This document shows, piece after piece, positions 33,413-42,628 of a DNA stretch of 64,000 nt. Below the pieces are notes generated by a model. It made no database searches. It saw nothing but the letters and a program-made list of their open reading frames with translations, and had not been told where the DNA came from. The stretch is from CAUZIZ01 sp963579905 (GTDB lineage Bacteria > Acidobacteriota > UBA6911 > RPQK01 > JAJDTT01). Made by a program: the position numbers and the translations under genes. Location of the stretch: the NCBI GenBank assembly GCA_963579905.1, contig CAUZIZ010000002.1, positions 1-64,000 of the forward strand, written 5' to 3'. Each line of letters opens with the position of its first letter. Positions within the stretch are counted from its first letter, which is position 1.

Positions 33413-34984
33413 TCATCGAGGGTCTGACCCGGCGTCGGGACTCGGAAGCCGTCCACTCCTGCCCAGCAGCCAGGCCACCACGATGCTTACGGCAGCCATG
33501 GCCAGCATCGCCCCCATGGCAACCCAACGACTTTGATCGTCCCAATATCCCTTCAGACCCAGAGCCAAGAAGATCACGCCCGAAACCAGATTGAGAAACA
33601 TCAAAGGAAACCCCATGTGGAGGGATTTCGGCAGGAAGCGGCGATCCATCCAGAGGACCAGAAAACAGATGATGCCGCAGAAAAGAACCCCCGTGAACAG
33701 GTTGGCCGGCGTCAGGATGGCGATAACGATTCGCGGACGGTCTTTTCCCGCCATTTGATAGACGAAAGTCCAGCCGAGCACCAGGTAGGCACCGGCCGCA
33801 CACCATCCGAGCGTCAGATTCTTGAGGCGCTTAAAGGTTTTGGCTAGAAGCGTCGGCCGGACCACACGTGCCGCCTCATTCACGAAGCTATTGGCGACCT
33901 CGAGAGTGCCGTAAAGGGTACCTAGCATCGTAAGGAAAGCTCCCACCACGTAGAGGGGTAACAGCCAGGGATGAAGGTTCGTAACCAACTCCGCCTGAAG
34001 GTTCAGGAGATTATTCTCGTCGGGAACCTTGTGATTGGGCCCCAGAATGAGCGCACCCGAGGCCACGAAGACAGCACTGAAACCGATCACCAAAAGGAAG
34101 CTAATACTGCAGTCTATGATGGGGGCTCGAACCCACAGTCGAGCAGGGTGTGAAGGATTTTCACCCACCTCCTCCAGCTCTGATCGGGTGGCCGGCGTCA
34201 GACCCGCGCGGCCCCAGCGTTTCTCTCGGAGGAAGGAGGTGTAGGCTAGATAGTCGAACCCGGCACCTCCAATGACGCCGACATAGCGGGTAGTCTCAAC
34301 CCAGACTGGCTGTTCGGCGATCTGCCGATACTCTCCGTAGCGGCTCAACCAATCGGGGTACTCGAGAGCCCTGGGAATCACCGCTCCTGCAATGAGCGCG
34401 AGCCAATCCGGTTTGTAGAGTATCAGCGAGATCACGGCACAGAACATCAGAGCCGTTACAATTGCCAGCTGCACGCGTTCCAGGGCCGAGTAGCCACCGG
34501 TTGCGGTCAAAACCAACACCGCGGCCAGGATTCCCCCACCCCACAAATAATCAATGGCGCCACCCAACTGGCCCTGGGTACCCGTGACCCAGGAGGTGAG
34601 ATTTCCTAGCACGCTGCTGTGAAAGCTGACCCAGATCGGTATGCAGACGGCCGCCAGGAGAAAAATCATCAACAGAAACCAACCCCGTGGTCCGGGCAAA
34701 TCGAGCATCCGCTTGTACGGATGTACCCCAGTGAGCACCATGTGCCGCGAAGTCGCCAGCACCAAGCCCCATTTGAGAAAGGAGATCAGAACGAACAAGA
34801 AGAGTACTCGATAACCGAACAGGGCCCCTCCGCGCGTCGAGAAGATCAGTTCGCCAGTCCCTATGGTAAGAGAGGCGATGATGGCTCCAGGCCCAAAGAT
34901 ACTGAACCACTTGAGAGGATTCCGAGCCAAGAGGGCTGGTGAGACCTCGTCAACACCAGAGCGCGAAGTGGGGACGGTTGACAT
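33413..34984 (-). CDS. Nramp-related transporter with altered metal-site motifs
   Basis: A 523-residue membrane protein with about 11-12 hydrophobic segments. The start FGPGAIIASLTIGTGELIFS aligns with the first helix of Nramp transporters, but the metal-binding DPGN is replaced by GTGE, and the sixth-helix MPH region reads AGFDYLAYTSFL. So Mn/Fe transport as in classical Nramp is doubtful. ATG 34984 is preferred over a start 35 codons upstream, which would lie in repeat-like DNA. It lies 62 bp upstream of mqnC on the same strand. Confidence 0.82.
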   Translation of the reverse strand: MSTVPTSRSGVDEVSPALLARNPLKWFSIFGPGAIIASLTIGTGELIFSTRGGALFGYRVLFLFVLISFLKWGLVLATSRHMVLTGVHPYKRMLDLPGPRGWFLLMIFLLAAVCIPIWVSFHSSVLGNLTSWVTGTQGQLGGAIDYLWGGGILAAVLVLTATGGYSALERVQLAIVTALMFCAVISLILYKPDWLALIAGAVIPRALEYPDWLSRYGEYRQIAEQPVWVETTRYVGVIGGAGFDYLAYTSFLREKRWGRAGLTPATRSELEEVGENPSHPARLWVRAPIIDCSISFLLVIGFSAVFVASGALILGPNHKVPDENNLLNLQAELVTNLHPWLLPLYVVGAFLTMLGTLYGTLEVANSFVNEAARVVRPTLLAKTFKRLKNLTLGWCAAGAYLVLGWTFVYQMAGKDRPRIVIAILTPANLFTGVLFCGIICFLVLWMDRRFLPKSLHMGFPLMFLNLVSGVIFLALGLKGYWDDQSRWVAMGAMLAMAAVSIVVAWLLGRSGRLPSPDAGSDPR

Positions 34985-35039
34985 CACGGAAGTGTAACCC
35001 AATCCGGGAGGGAATCTGATAAAAAGGTGGCTGACGCTT

Positions 35040-35165
35040 GTAGGTTCCGGCAGACAAGACACAAGATACAAGCAAATCCCGAATTCCAAGCATCCAACGT
35101 TGTGTGGTATTGGGTGCTTGTAATTGGAGTTTGTTTGTCTCTTGTATTGGGATTTGGGTGATCGG
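35040..35165. repeat. R7 imperfect inverted repeat (CAAGATACAAG type)
   Basis: GACAAGACACAAGATACAAG with CAAATCCCGAATTCCAAGC faces TTGGGTGCTTGTAATTGGAG with TCTTGTATTGGGATTT. A related single arm is at 49420-49480. Confidence 0.6.
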
Positions 35166-35194
35166 CTATCTTGAGATCGGGATGATCGATTATC

Positions 35195-36499
35195 TCACGA
35201 ACCCAGCAGGCGTCTCAGGCGGGCATTTTCTTCCAGGATGATAGTCTCGGAGCGGTTGGGGCCGACGGAGATAATAGAGATATCAGTCTCGATCAGCTCC
35301 GCGATACGAGACAAGTATTGTTTTGCCTTTTCGGGAAGCTGTCCATACTCTCCAATCCCCGAGGTATCTTGCATCCAGCCTGGAAGTGTCTCATAGGTGG
35401 GAACCACTTCGTCCAGGGCTATCCCATCGAGGGGGAAAAACTTCAGGGACTGTCCACGGCAGCTGTAACCGGTACAAACCTCGATCTCGGCGAGTTCATC
35501 CAGCACATCCAGTTTGGTTATAACCAAGGTATCTACCCGATTGATCATACAGGCATAACGGACGACGACAGCATCAAACCAGCCGCATCGACGAGGACGT
35601 CCAGTGGTGGCGCCGTACTCGGAGCCTTTCTCGCGGACATCCTCCAGCACCTGCCCGGTCATCTCCGTGGGAAAAGGACCGCTTCCAACACGTGTAGTGT
35701 AGGCCTTGGCAATTCCAATAACACCGTCGATTGCATTGGGACCTACCCCTGTACCCGTACTTGCCCCTCCGGCAGTAGCGTTGGAGGAGGTGACAAAGGG
35801 ATAGGTACCATGATCCACATCCAACAGGGTACCCTGCGCCCCTTCGAAGAGGATGCTTTTCTGCTCTTTTATCGTCTGATTCAGGCGCTCAGAGGTGTCG
35901 GTTACAAAACCGCCAATCCGCGTTCCAATTTCCAGGTAGGAATTGCAGACGACTTCGGCGTCAACCGGCTCAACGCCATACACACGCGTCAGAACCTGGT
36001 TCTTGAAATCAACGTTGTCCCTGACCTTTGCCTTGAAGACATCGGGAGAGAAAAGGTCCCCTACCCGGATGCCGCGGCGTGCCATCTTGTCCTCGTAACA
36101 GGGACCTATCCCTCTACTGGTAGTCCCGATTCGCTCCTTACCCAGCCTCGCCTCCTCGGCCTCTTCCAATCTCCGGTGATAGGGCAGGATGAGATGAGCG
36201 CGATTGCTCAAGAAGAGTCTTCCTTCCAGCTCCAATCCCTGCAGAGCCTCGATCTCCTCCACCAGAGCAAAGGGGTCAACGACCACGCCGTTCCCGATGA
36301 CACACAGCTTTTTGGGATGAAGAATCCCTGAGGGAATGAGGTGAAGAACATACTTCTCACCCTTGAGGCTGACCGTATGTCCGGCGTTATGTCCGCCCTG
36401 ATACCGGGCGACCACATCGAAGTGTCCGGTGATGAGGTCGACAATTTTGCCTTTGCCCTCATCCCCCCACTGAGTTCCTATGATGACTACATTTGCCAT
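35195..36499 (-). CDS. purA: Adenylosuccinate synthetase
   Basis: A 434-residue enzyme of AMP synthesis from IMP, GTP and aspartate. NVVIIGTQWGDEGKGKIVDL opens the protein at ATG 36499, RYQGGHNAGHTVSLKGEKYV follows, and TTSRGIGPCYEDKMARRGIR near 130 is typical. The longer frame to 36583 adds an unlikely N terminus. It lies downstream of trxA on the same strand. Confidence 0.97.
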   Translation of the reverse strand: MANVVIIGTQWGDEGKGKIVDLITGHFDVVARYQGGHNAGHTVSLKGEKYVLHLIPSGILHPKKLCVIGNGVVVDPFALVEEIEALQGLELEGRLFLSNRAHLILPYHRRLEEAEEARLGKERIGTTSRGIGPCYEDKMARRGIRVGDLFSPDVFKAKVRDNVDFKNQVLTRVYGVEPVDAEVVCNSYLEIGTRIGGFVTDTSERLNQTIKEQKSILFEGAQGTLLDVDHGTYPFVTSSNATAGGASTGTGVGPNAIDGVIGIAKAYTTRVGSGPFPTEMTGQVLEDVREKGSEYGATTGRPRRCGWFDAVVVRYACMINRVDTLVITKLDVLDELAEIEVCTGYSCRGQSLKFFPLDGIALDEVVPTYETLPGWMQDTSGIGEYGQLPEKAKQYLSRIAELIETDISIISVGPNRSETIILEENARLRRLLGS

Positions 36500-36630
36500 G
36501 ATTCGAGCAGGGCAAAACCAGGCCCCCCCCCACAAAGGCCGGCGCTGCTTGCCCAGATTAGGTAGGGAAATGCCGTGCCTCAAACAGAGAGTCTGCTCAG
36601 GCTGGTGCCGCCACCCCTAAGACGACTGGC

Positions 36631-36975
36631 TTAGGCGTCGGCCGGTTGTTGGAGCTGAGCCTCGATGAGCCGGGAGATGTTATCCCTCGAGGTAGAGCCC
36701 ACTACCTGGTCTTTGATCTGACCATCCTTGAATAGCAGCAGGGTTGGGATACCCTTAATGTTGTATTTGCTCGAAGTGCCCATATTGTCGTCGACGTTCA
36801 GTTTAACCACCTTGGCCCGACCCGCAAAATCTTCGGCAACTTGATCGATGGTCGGGGCAAGCATGCGGCAAGGCGCGCACCACTGAGCCCAGAAATCAAC
36901 GAGCACCGGCTGGCTCGACTTCAGCACTTCCTCTTCAAAATTCTGATCGGTTACATCCTGTACATTATCACTCAT
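36631..36975 (-). CDS. trxA: Thioredoxin
   Basis: A 114-residue thioredoxin with the active site DFWAQWCAPCRMLAPTIDQV (WCAPC, Ala in place of the usual Gly) and the cis-Pro loop GIPTLLLFKDG. AGGAGG lies 6 nt before ATG 36975. The longer frame to 37110 is antisense to rsmA and was rejected. It diverges from rsmA with a 90-bp spacer that must hold both promoters. Confidence 0.96.
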   Translation of the reverse strand: MSDNVQDVTDQNFEEEVLKSSQPVLVDFWAQWCAPCRMLAPTIDQVAEDFAGRAKVVKLNVDDNMGTSSKYNIKGIPTLLLFKDGQIKDQVVGSTSRDNISRLIEAQLQQPADA

Positions 36976-37045
36976 TTCAACCTCCTGATTTTCAGTCGCT
37001 TTCCTCTTCAGAGGACGGTCCGAACCGAAGGAAAGCGGGATCGCC

Positions 37046-37069
37046 ATGCTACCATACACAATGGCTTGA
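37046..37069 (+). other. Seven-codon leader frame overlapping the rsmA start
   Basis: ATG 37046 opens MLPYTMA, and its TGA (37067-37069) overlaps the TTG start of rsmA (37066). GAAGGAAAG lies upstream. It could couple translation or be chance. Confidence 0.35.
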
Positions 37070-37866
37070 CTCAAAAAGTACCCTGGGCAAAGCGCCCACT
37101 CGGACAGCACTTCCTCACCGATCCCAACACCTGCCGCAAGATCGTTGATTTCGCCGGAATCGACAAGAGCGACGTTGTCGTTGAAATCGGTCCCGGAACC
37201 GGCGCTCTGACCCAGCCGCTCCTGGCCGTAGCGCGAGAGGTAATCGCGATCGAATTCGACCAGGAGATGATCGCCTATCTCGAATCTAATCTTCCGCCGA
37301 AACTGTCCGGGGGACTGACACTGATCCGAGGTAATGTCCTCGATCTCAACTGGCTGGGGATCTTACCCCGAAGCCCTGTCAAAATCGTTGGGAATCTTCC
37401 CTACAACATCTCCACACCGACACTGACCAAGATGACCGAATTGAAGGATCGGTTTCAGAGCCTTACTTGCATGCTGCAGAAGGAGGTGGCTTCCCGTGTC
37501 CTGGCGCGGCCTGCCACCAAGGACTACGGCTACCTGACCTTGATCATGGAGTATCACTTCGAGCGGATCCGGGGCTTCACAGTTCCGCCTACGGTCTTTA
37601 TCCCGAGGCCCAAGGTACAATCCTTCGTGATAAAACTCATTCCTCGCAAGATAGCCAATCCGGTTCCAGACTACCCACATTTTCTTGCCCTGCTGCGAAC
37701 GGCATTCTCTCACCGCAGGAAAACCCTCTGGAATAACCTGATAAGGGCCGGAGGTCGCTCCCAGGAGGAGCTCAGAGCCGCTTTCGATTCGACCTGCCTA
37801 CGGCGACAGATCCGGGCAGAGGAGGTCGCCCTGGAACAGTACATATGTCTGGCACAACTGCTATAA
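37066..37866 (+). CDS. rsmA: 16S rRNA dimethyladenosine transferase
   Basis: A 266-residue enzyme that dimethylates two adenosines in the 3' hairpin of 16S rRNA. VPWAKRPLGQHFLTDPNTCR, VVEIGPGTGALTQPLL (SAM site) and VGNLPYNISTPTL (NLPY catalytic motif) are conserved. There is no in-frame ATG near the N terminus; TTG 37066 gives the family length. It is the first gene of rsmA-rnj-ftsK. Confidence 0.93.
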   Translation: MTQKVPWAKRPLGQHFLTDPNTCRKIVDFAGIDKSDVVVEIGPGTGALTQPLLAVAREVIAIEFDQEMIAYLESNLPPKLSGGLTLIRGNVLDLNWLGILPRSPVKIVGNLPYNISTPTLTKMTELKDRFQSLTCMLQKEVASRVLARPATKDYGYLTLIMEYHFERIRGFTVPPTVFIPRPKVQSFVIKLIPRKIANPVPDYPHFLALLRTAFSHRRKTLWNNLIRAGGRSQEELRAAFDSTCLRRQIRAEEVALEQYICLAQLL

Positions 37867-37879
37867 TCTGCTCTAATTC

Positions 37880-39547
37880 ATGGTGGAGCGCTTAGAATTT
37901 ATCCCGCTCGGTGGGTTAGGCGAGTTCGGAATGAACTGTGCCGCGCTCCGCTGCAATGGGGACATGGTCCTGATCGATGCTGGGATGACCCTCCCCGGCC
38001 GGCATCTGGGGACGAGTCTCGGCGTAGATCTGATCGTTCCCGACATCACCTTTCTCAAGGAGTATCGCGACCAGCTCCGAGCCATCGTTCTGACCCACGG
38101 CCACGAGGACCACTCAGGCGGCATCGCCTACATCATCAACGAGATCTCAGTACCCATCTACGGCAGTCGCCTGGCTCTAGGCTTGATGTCTTCACGACTG
38201 AGGGAACGGAAGCTGGCGTCGAAAGCCGAGCTTCACGTCTTGGAGGCACGAAAGCCGGTAAACCTGGGAGCCTTCACGATCGAAGCCCTGAATGCCACTC
38301 ACTCTTTTCCAGAAAACTTCAGTCTGGGCATCAAGACACCGGTTGGTACCGTCATCTGGACCGGCGACTTCAAGTTCGACCAGACTCCGATTGACCGACG
38401 GCTCAGCGATCTGGCACGTCTTTCAGAATACGGCAACGAGGGAGTCCTTGCGCTATTCTCGGACAGCACCAACAGTGATGTCCCAGGGTTATCACCGTCC
38501 GAGTTCTCCGTAATCGGCCCGCTGCGGACGCTCTTCCACGAGGCCCAAAGAAAGATTGTTCTCTCTTGCTTTGCCAGTAGCTTCCACCGGATACAGATCG
38601 TTTTCGATCTGGCAAAAGAGTTTGACCGCAAGATCTTTCCGATGGGTCGAAGCATGACTTCGAACATCAAACAGGCCTCCAAGTTGGGCTATCTTCGAGT
38701 GCCCGAGGGACAGATCGCCACCACCGAAGACCTCAGACAGCTGCCCCCGGAGCAAATCGTGCTCTTAGCGACCGGTAGTCAGGGGGAACCGAGGTCGGCC
38801 CTCAGCCGCCTGGCGGTCAACGAGTTCTCGCAGGTTCAGGTAGAAAAGGGAGACGTTGTCATTCTCTCGGCAAGGATCATACCGGGCAACGAAAAGTTGA
38901 TCAGCAACCTGGTAAATTACTTTTACCGAAGGGAGGCCACGCTCTTCGACTCGAGACACTCAAATGTACACGTCTCAGGCCACGGTTTTCGGGAAGACCT
39001 GAAGCTGATGATCAACCTCACTCGCCCCAAGTACTTTGTCCCCATCCATGGGGAGTATCGCCAATTGAAGAATCATGCCCTGCTCGCATTGGATCAGGGG
39101 ATTCCTCAGGACCACATCCACATCGTTGAGAACGGAGAGATCCTAGGCTTGGCACCCAGTGGCGCCAAGCTTCTAGACAAGATTCCGGTGGGGCGCCGCT
39201 TCATCGACGAGGGTATTCTGGAGGCCGTCCACGAGGTGGTGTTGAGGGATCGGCGCTACCTTTCGGCCGACGGCGTCCTGGTCGTTGTCTTGCGGATGGA
39301 CGGCATGAGCGGTGAGCTGAGCGGAGAACCGGATCTGATCTCACGAGGGTTCGTCCTGATGGAAGACTCGGAAGAGCTGATGGAGCTGACCCGACAGCGC
39401 ATCGCCACCATCGTCTCGGAGACGGCGCTGGAAGAAAAGCGAGACGAAGATCTGTTTCGGGAGATCCTGCACAACGGCTTGAGGAGGTTCCTGCGAAAGC
39501 AGACCGGTAAAAGACCTTTGATTCTGCCTGTTACAATCAAGATTTAG
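37880..39547 (+). CDS. rnj: Ribonuclease J
   Basis: A 555-residue metallo-beta-lactamase/beta-CASP ribonuclease (endonuclease and 5' exonuclease in mRNA and rRNA turnover). Metal ligands are in VLTHGHEDHSGGIAYI (HxHxDH), GDFKFDQTPIDRRL and the later VHVSGHGFREDLKLM and YFVPIHGEYRQL. The start is 13 bp after the rsmA stop. Confidence 0.96.
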   Translation: MVERLEFIPLGGLGEFGMNCAALRCNGDMVLIDAGMTLPGRHLGTSLGVDLIVPDITFLKEYRDQLRAIVLTHGHEDHSGGIAYIINEISVPIYGSRLALGLMSSRLRERKLASKAELHVLEARKPVNLGAFTIEALNATHSFPENFSLGIKTPVGTVIWTGDFKFDQTPIDRRLSDLARLSEYGNEGVLALFSDSTNSDVPGLSPSEFSVIGPLRTLFHEAQRKIVLSCFASSFHRIQIVFDLAKEFDRKIFPMGRSMTSNIKQASKLGYLRVPEGQIATTEDLRQLPPEQIVLLATGSQGEPRSALSRLAVNEFSQVQVEKGDVVILSARIIPGNEKLISNLVNYFYRREATLFDSRHSNVHVSGHGFREDLKLMINLTRPKYFVPIHGEYRQLKNHALLALDQGIPQDHIHIVENGEILGLAPSGAKLLDKIPVGRRFIDEGILEAVHEVVLRDRRYLSADGVLVVVLRMDGMSGELSGEPDLISRGFVLMEDSEELMELTRQRIATIVSETALEEKRDEDLFREILHNGLRRFLRKQTGKRPLILPVTIKI

Positions 39548-39674
39548 GCCGGGGAATTGCTTTGGAAACGCAGAGCCGGGGTTCGGCAGCACCCAGTGCA
39601 CCCAACACCGGGGGATCTCAGCGTAGCCACTTGCTACGCCGCGAGTTGACTGAGGTAGACTCGAGGGAGACAGC

Positions 39675-41903
39675 ATGAGTGTCTATCCAAATCAGAGAGC
39701 TTCGGAACTGTTCGGACTCCTTTTCATCGCCACCTCACTATTGTTACTCCTATCGCTGGCTACCTACGACCCCGCTGATCCTTCGCTAAACGTGGATTCG
39801 AGCACACTCGATCACTCCAACTATGTCGGCAAGATTGGCGCCTGGGCTTCGGATCTCTTGCTGCAGATTCTGGGATGGGCCGCCTTTTGCCTTCCCATAC
39901 CCCTCTTCCTGGCAGGGTACAAGAGGATGCGTGGAAGGACATGGGTGGAACCCTTCCTCAAGTTCTTCGGCGTCTCCTGCCTGATCGTCTCCTTCAGTAC
40001 GATCCTGGCCCTTCTGACCCCTGTCAGCCCGGAGAAGGTCAACTTCACACCAGGTGGCATCGTCGGCATCCTGCTCTCGGATCGGCTGGTCATGTACCTG
40101 AACCGATCTGGCTCTCTGGTCGTCGTCGCCACGGTGTTGGTTCTGTCTCTGGTCCTCACCACCCGTTTTTCCCTGGATCAGCTCTTGGCCCGCTTGGGAA
40201 GCCGCAAATGGAACTTTTGGAGTAGTCTCTGGTCTGACGCTCAAAGAAGGCTCGTGTCTTGCAGAGATCGACACGCGATCGCTTCCTGGAACAAACGGGA
40301 AGAGGCCATCGTTACCCAGCCTCTACCCCAGAAGGCAGATTTGGAGTCACAGCAGTCGGGGGTACACCCGGCAATCGGCACCATCGAGATCACCGAAGCT
40401 CACGAGGCTCCAGTAGAGACGCAGCATCGCCCTCTGGCTGCTGTCTCCTCCCAAAACAGCGAGCGCAGACATACCCTGCCGCCTCTGGAATTCCTCCAGG
40501 AACAAATAAGCCAGGTAGATGTAGACGAGCAAGATCTGATTAAGAGAGCCGAGTTGCTGACCGTGAAATGCGCCGAATTCGGCGTCCTGGGTCACGTGTT
40601 TCAAATCCATCCAGGTCCCGTCGTGACCACCTTCGAGTTCAAGCCTGATCCCGGTGTCAAATACAGCCGCATCACCAGCCTGGAGGACGATCTATGTCTG
40701 GCCTTGAAGGCTGAGTCTATTCGGATTGAGCGAATTCCCGGCAAGAACACCGTGGGTGTCGAGGTCCCAAACCTCGATCGTCAAACTATCTATCTCAGAG
40801 AAATTCTGGCATCGACCGGCTTTCAGCAGGCGCCCTCTTTCCTCACCTTGGGCCTGGGAAAGCTTATCAATGGGAACACCCATGTTGCCAATCTGGAGCG
40901 TATGCCCCATCTGTTGGTGGCCGGTGCGACTGGTTCTGGAAAAAGTGTCGCACTGAATTGCATCGTCTGTTCCATACTCTACAAGGCCACGCCCGATAAA
41001 GTCCGCTTTATCATGATCGACCCGAAACGCTTGGAGCTGGGCGTCTACAGCGACATCCCCCATCTGCTGACTCCCATCGTGACGGATCCCAAACAGGCGG
41101 CCAATGCCCTGAATTGGGCTGTCCATGAGATGGAAGAACGTTACCGTCAGCTGGCTCGGGTCGGAGTAAGGAATATTGATCAATACAACGAACTTATCGA
41201 GAAATCTCCAGATCAGCTGGAGGAAGAGGAGCTGGAGCCCCTTCCTTATATCGTCGTCATCGTGGACGAATTGGCTGACTTGATGTTGACGGCGGGGAAA
41301 GAGGTGGAGGTAGCAGTTACCCGACTCGCCCAAATGGCGAGGGCGATAGGAATACATCTGATCCTGGCGACTCAGCGTCCTTCGGTGGACGTCATTACTG
41401 GTCTGATCAAGGCCAACTTCCCTGCCCGGATTTCCTGCCGGGTGTCCTCTAAGATCGATTCCCGAACCATCCTCGATGCCAACGGGGCAGAACAGCTGCT
41501 AGGTCTCGGCGACATGCTCTTTCTCGGCCCCGGAACCTCCCGTTTAGTCAGAGTTCACGGCGCTTATATCAGCGTAGAGGAGATCAGCCGAGTTACCTCA
41601 TACCTGAAGGCTCAGGCGGAACCCGCATACCGGGAGGAGATTTTGGAAGGCGAGGAGGAGAAGGAGTCTGGGGGACTTGTAGGATCGCCTGCAGATGATA
41701 ATCTTTTTGACGAAGCCGCCCGCTTCATCGTAGAGCACCGTAAAGCCTCGACTTCCCTACTTCAGCGCCGGTTCCGGATCGGTTATGGACGCGCGGCGCG
41801 GATATTGGACGTCATGGAAGACGAAGGCATCGTGGGACCATCGGAAGGCAGCAAGCCCCGGGAGGTCCTAGTCCCACCCGATTATTTCCATATGGATGTT
41901 TGA
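39675..41903 (+). CDS. ftsK: DNA translocase FtsK
   Basis: A 742-residue septal DNA pump that clears chromosome ends at division. Four membrane helices lie within residues 1-175. After a linker come the alpha/beta motor domain with Walker A LLVAGATGSGKSVALNCIV, Walker B YIVVIVDELADLMLT and HLILATQRPSVDVITGLIKA, and a C-terminal winged-helix gamma domain (STSLLQRRFRIGYGRAARIL) that reads KOPS sites. Confidence 0.96.
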   Translation: MSVYPNQRASELFGLLFIATSLLLLLSLATYDPADPSLNVDSSTLDHSNYVGKIGAWASDLLLQILGWAAFCLPIPLFLAGYKRMRGRTWVEPFLKFFGVSCLIVSFSTILALLTPVSPEKVNFTPGGIVGILLSDRLVMYLNRSGSLVVVATVLVLSLVLTTRFSLDQLLARLGSRKWNFWSSLWSDAQRRLVSCRDRHAIASWNKREEAIVTQPLPQKADLESQQSGVHPAIGTIEITEAHEAPVETQHRPLAAVSSQNSERRHTLPPLEFLQEQISQVDVDEQDLIKRAELLTVKCAEFGVLGHVFQIHPGPVVTTFEFKPDPGVKYSRITSLEDDLCLALKAESIRIERIPGKNTVGVEVPNLDRQTIYLREILASTGFQQAPSFLTLGLGKLINGNTHVANLERMPHLLVAGATGSGKSVALNCIVCSILYKATPDKVRFIMIDPKRLELGVYSDIPHLLTPIVTDPKQAANALNWAVHEMEERYRQLARVGVRNIDQYNELIEKSPDQLEEEELEPLPYIVVIVDELADLMLTAGKEVEVAVTRLAQMARAIGIHLILATQRPSVDVITGLIKANFPARISCRVSSKIDSRTILDANGAEQLLGLGDMLFLGPGTSRLVRVHGAYISVEEISRVTSYLKAQAEPAYREEILEGEEEKESGGLVGSPADDNLFDEAARFIVEHRKASTSLLQRRFRIGYGRAARILDVMEDEGIVGPSEGSKPREVLVPPDYFHMDV

Positions 41904-41918
41904 AAGATTCTTCCCCTG

Positions 41919-42110
41919 ACCTGAAACTTCAAGAATTCGTCGCACGTCTCCTGTCCTCCGAAGGTGCCGCCAACGGGTGAACTACCAGCGTTAGGAAGCC
42001 AAGTCCGACAGAGCCGCGAACGACTTGAGCCGTTAGCAAAATGAGGCCAGGTTCCGAGGAGAGAGCCGGACAACTCTTCCCCATGCAGTGACGCACGATA
42101 TCGCCTATCC
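41919..42110. repeat. R5 half joined to R2 unit, after ftsK
   Basis: CCTGAAACTTCAAGAATTCG, CGTCGCACGTCTCCTGTCCT, then a full-length R2 (GACAGAGCCGCGAACGACTT; ACTCTTCCCCATGCAGTGAC). It is almost identical to 17375-17545 and 61980-62165. Confidence 0.88.
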
Positions 42111-42160
42111 TCGACCTAAAGTTTTCTCCTGAATGATCCAGCGCAGCCGGAGCCCGCACT

Positions 42161-42395
42161 AAGCTGAAACTTCAACCAACGAGGAAGCGAAACAACCTTC
42201 GCCAGTTGACAGAGCCGTGACTGTCAGGGAGTGGGGGCCAACAGGGACCATACCCCCAGGCGCTTCGTTGAAGCGCAGGATCCCACTCCCTCACGGTCAT
42301 GGCTCTGTCAGCGCTGCTAGCGATGATCATGGCGGAGGCAATCCAAGTTTCGTTCTCGAATGGGGCAGCGCAGCGGGGGCGGGACTGACCTGACA
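42161..42395. repeat. R3 palindrome, copy 2, with junction module
   Basis: Begins CTAAGCTGAAACTTCAACC. Arms of 29 nt at 42208-42236 and 42282-42310 pair with few mismatches (TGACAGAGCCGTGACTGTC...). Then the junction module (42346-42392). Confidence 0.85.
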
Positions 42396-42479
42396 GCTCT
42401 ACTACAGTCCCTAACCTTAACCTTGCCTCTGCCTTGGTCCTGAGTCGAACCGCCGGATTGTTTCGGCCAGGATTTTCGG

Positions 42480-42625
42480 CTGGGGATTGGGGACATTGTG
42501 CTGTTGTCCGCTCTCTTCTCGGAGCTTGGCCTCATCTTGCTAACGGCTCAAGTCGTGCGCGGCTCTGTTTTGCTCTTGCATCAATCGATGCCTTTCCTCA
42601 GCGACGTTCAGACGTTCCGACGAGT
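42480..42625. repeat. R2 unit (reverse) joined to R5 half
   Basis: TTGCTAACGGCTCAAGTCGT, GCGCGGCTCTG, then GACGTTCAGACGTTCCGACG. It lies just beyond the stop of the metallophosphoesterase gene. Confidence 0.75.
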
Positions 42626-42628
42626 CTT

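Noticed and set aside
35318..36331. 337-codon plus-strand frame opposite purA
   Set aside because: Antisense shadow of a complete purA.
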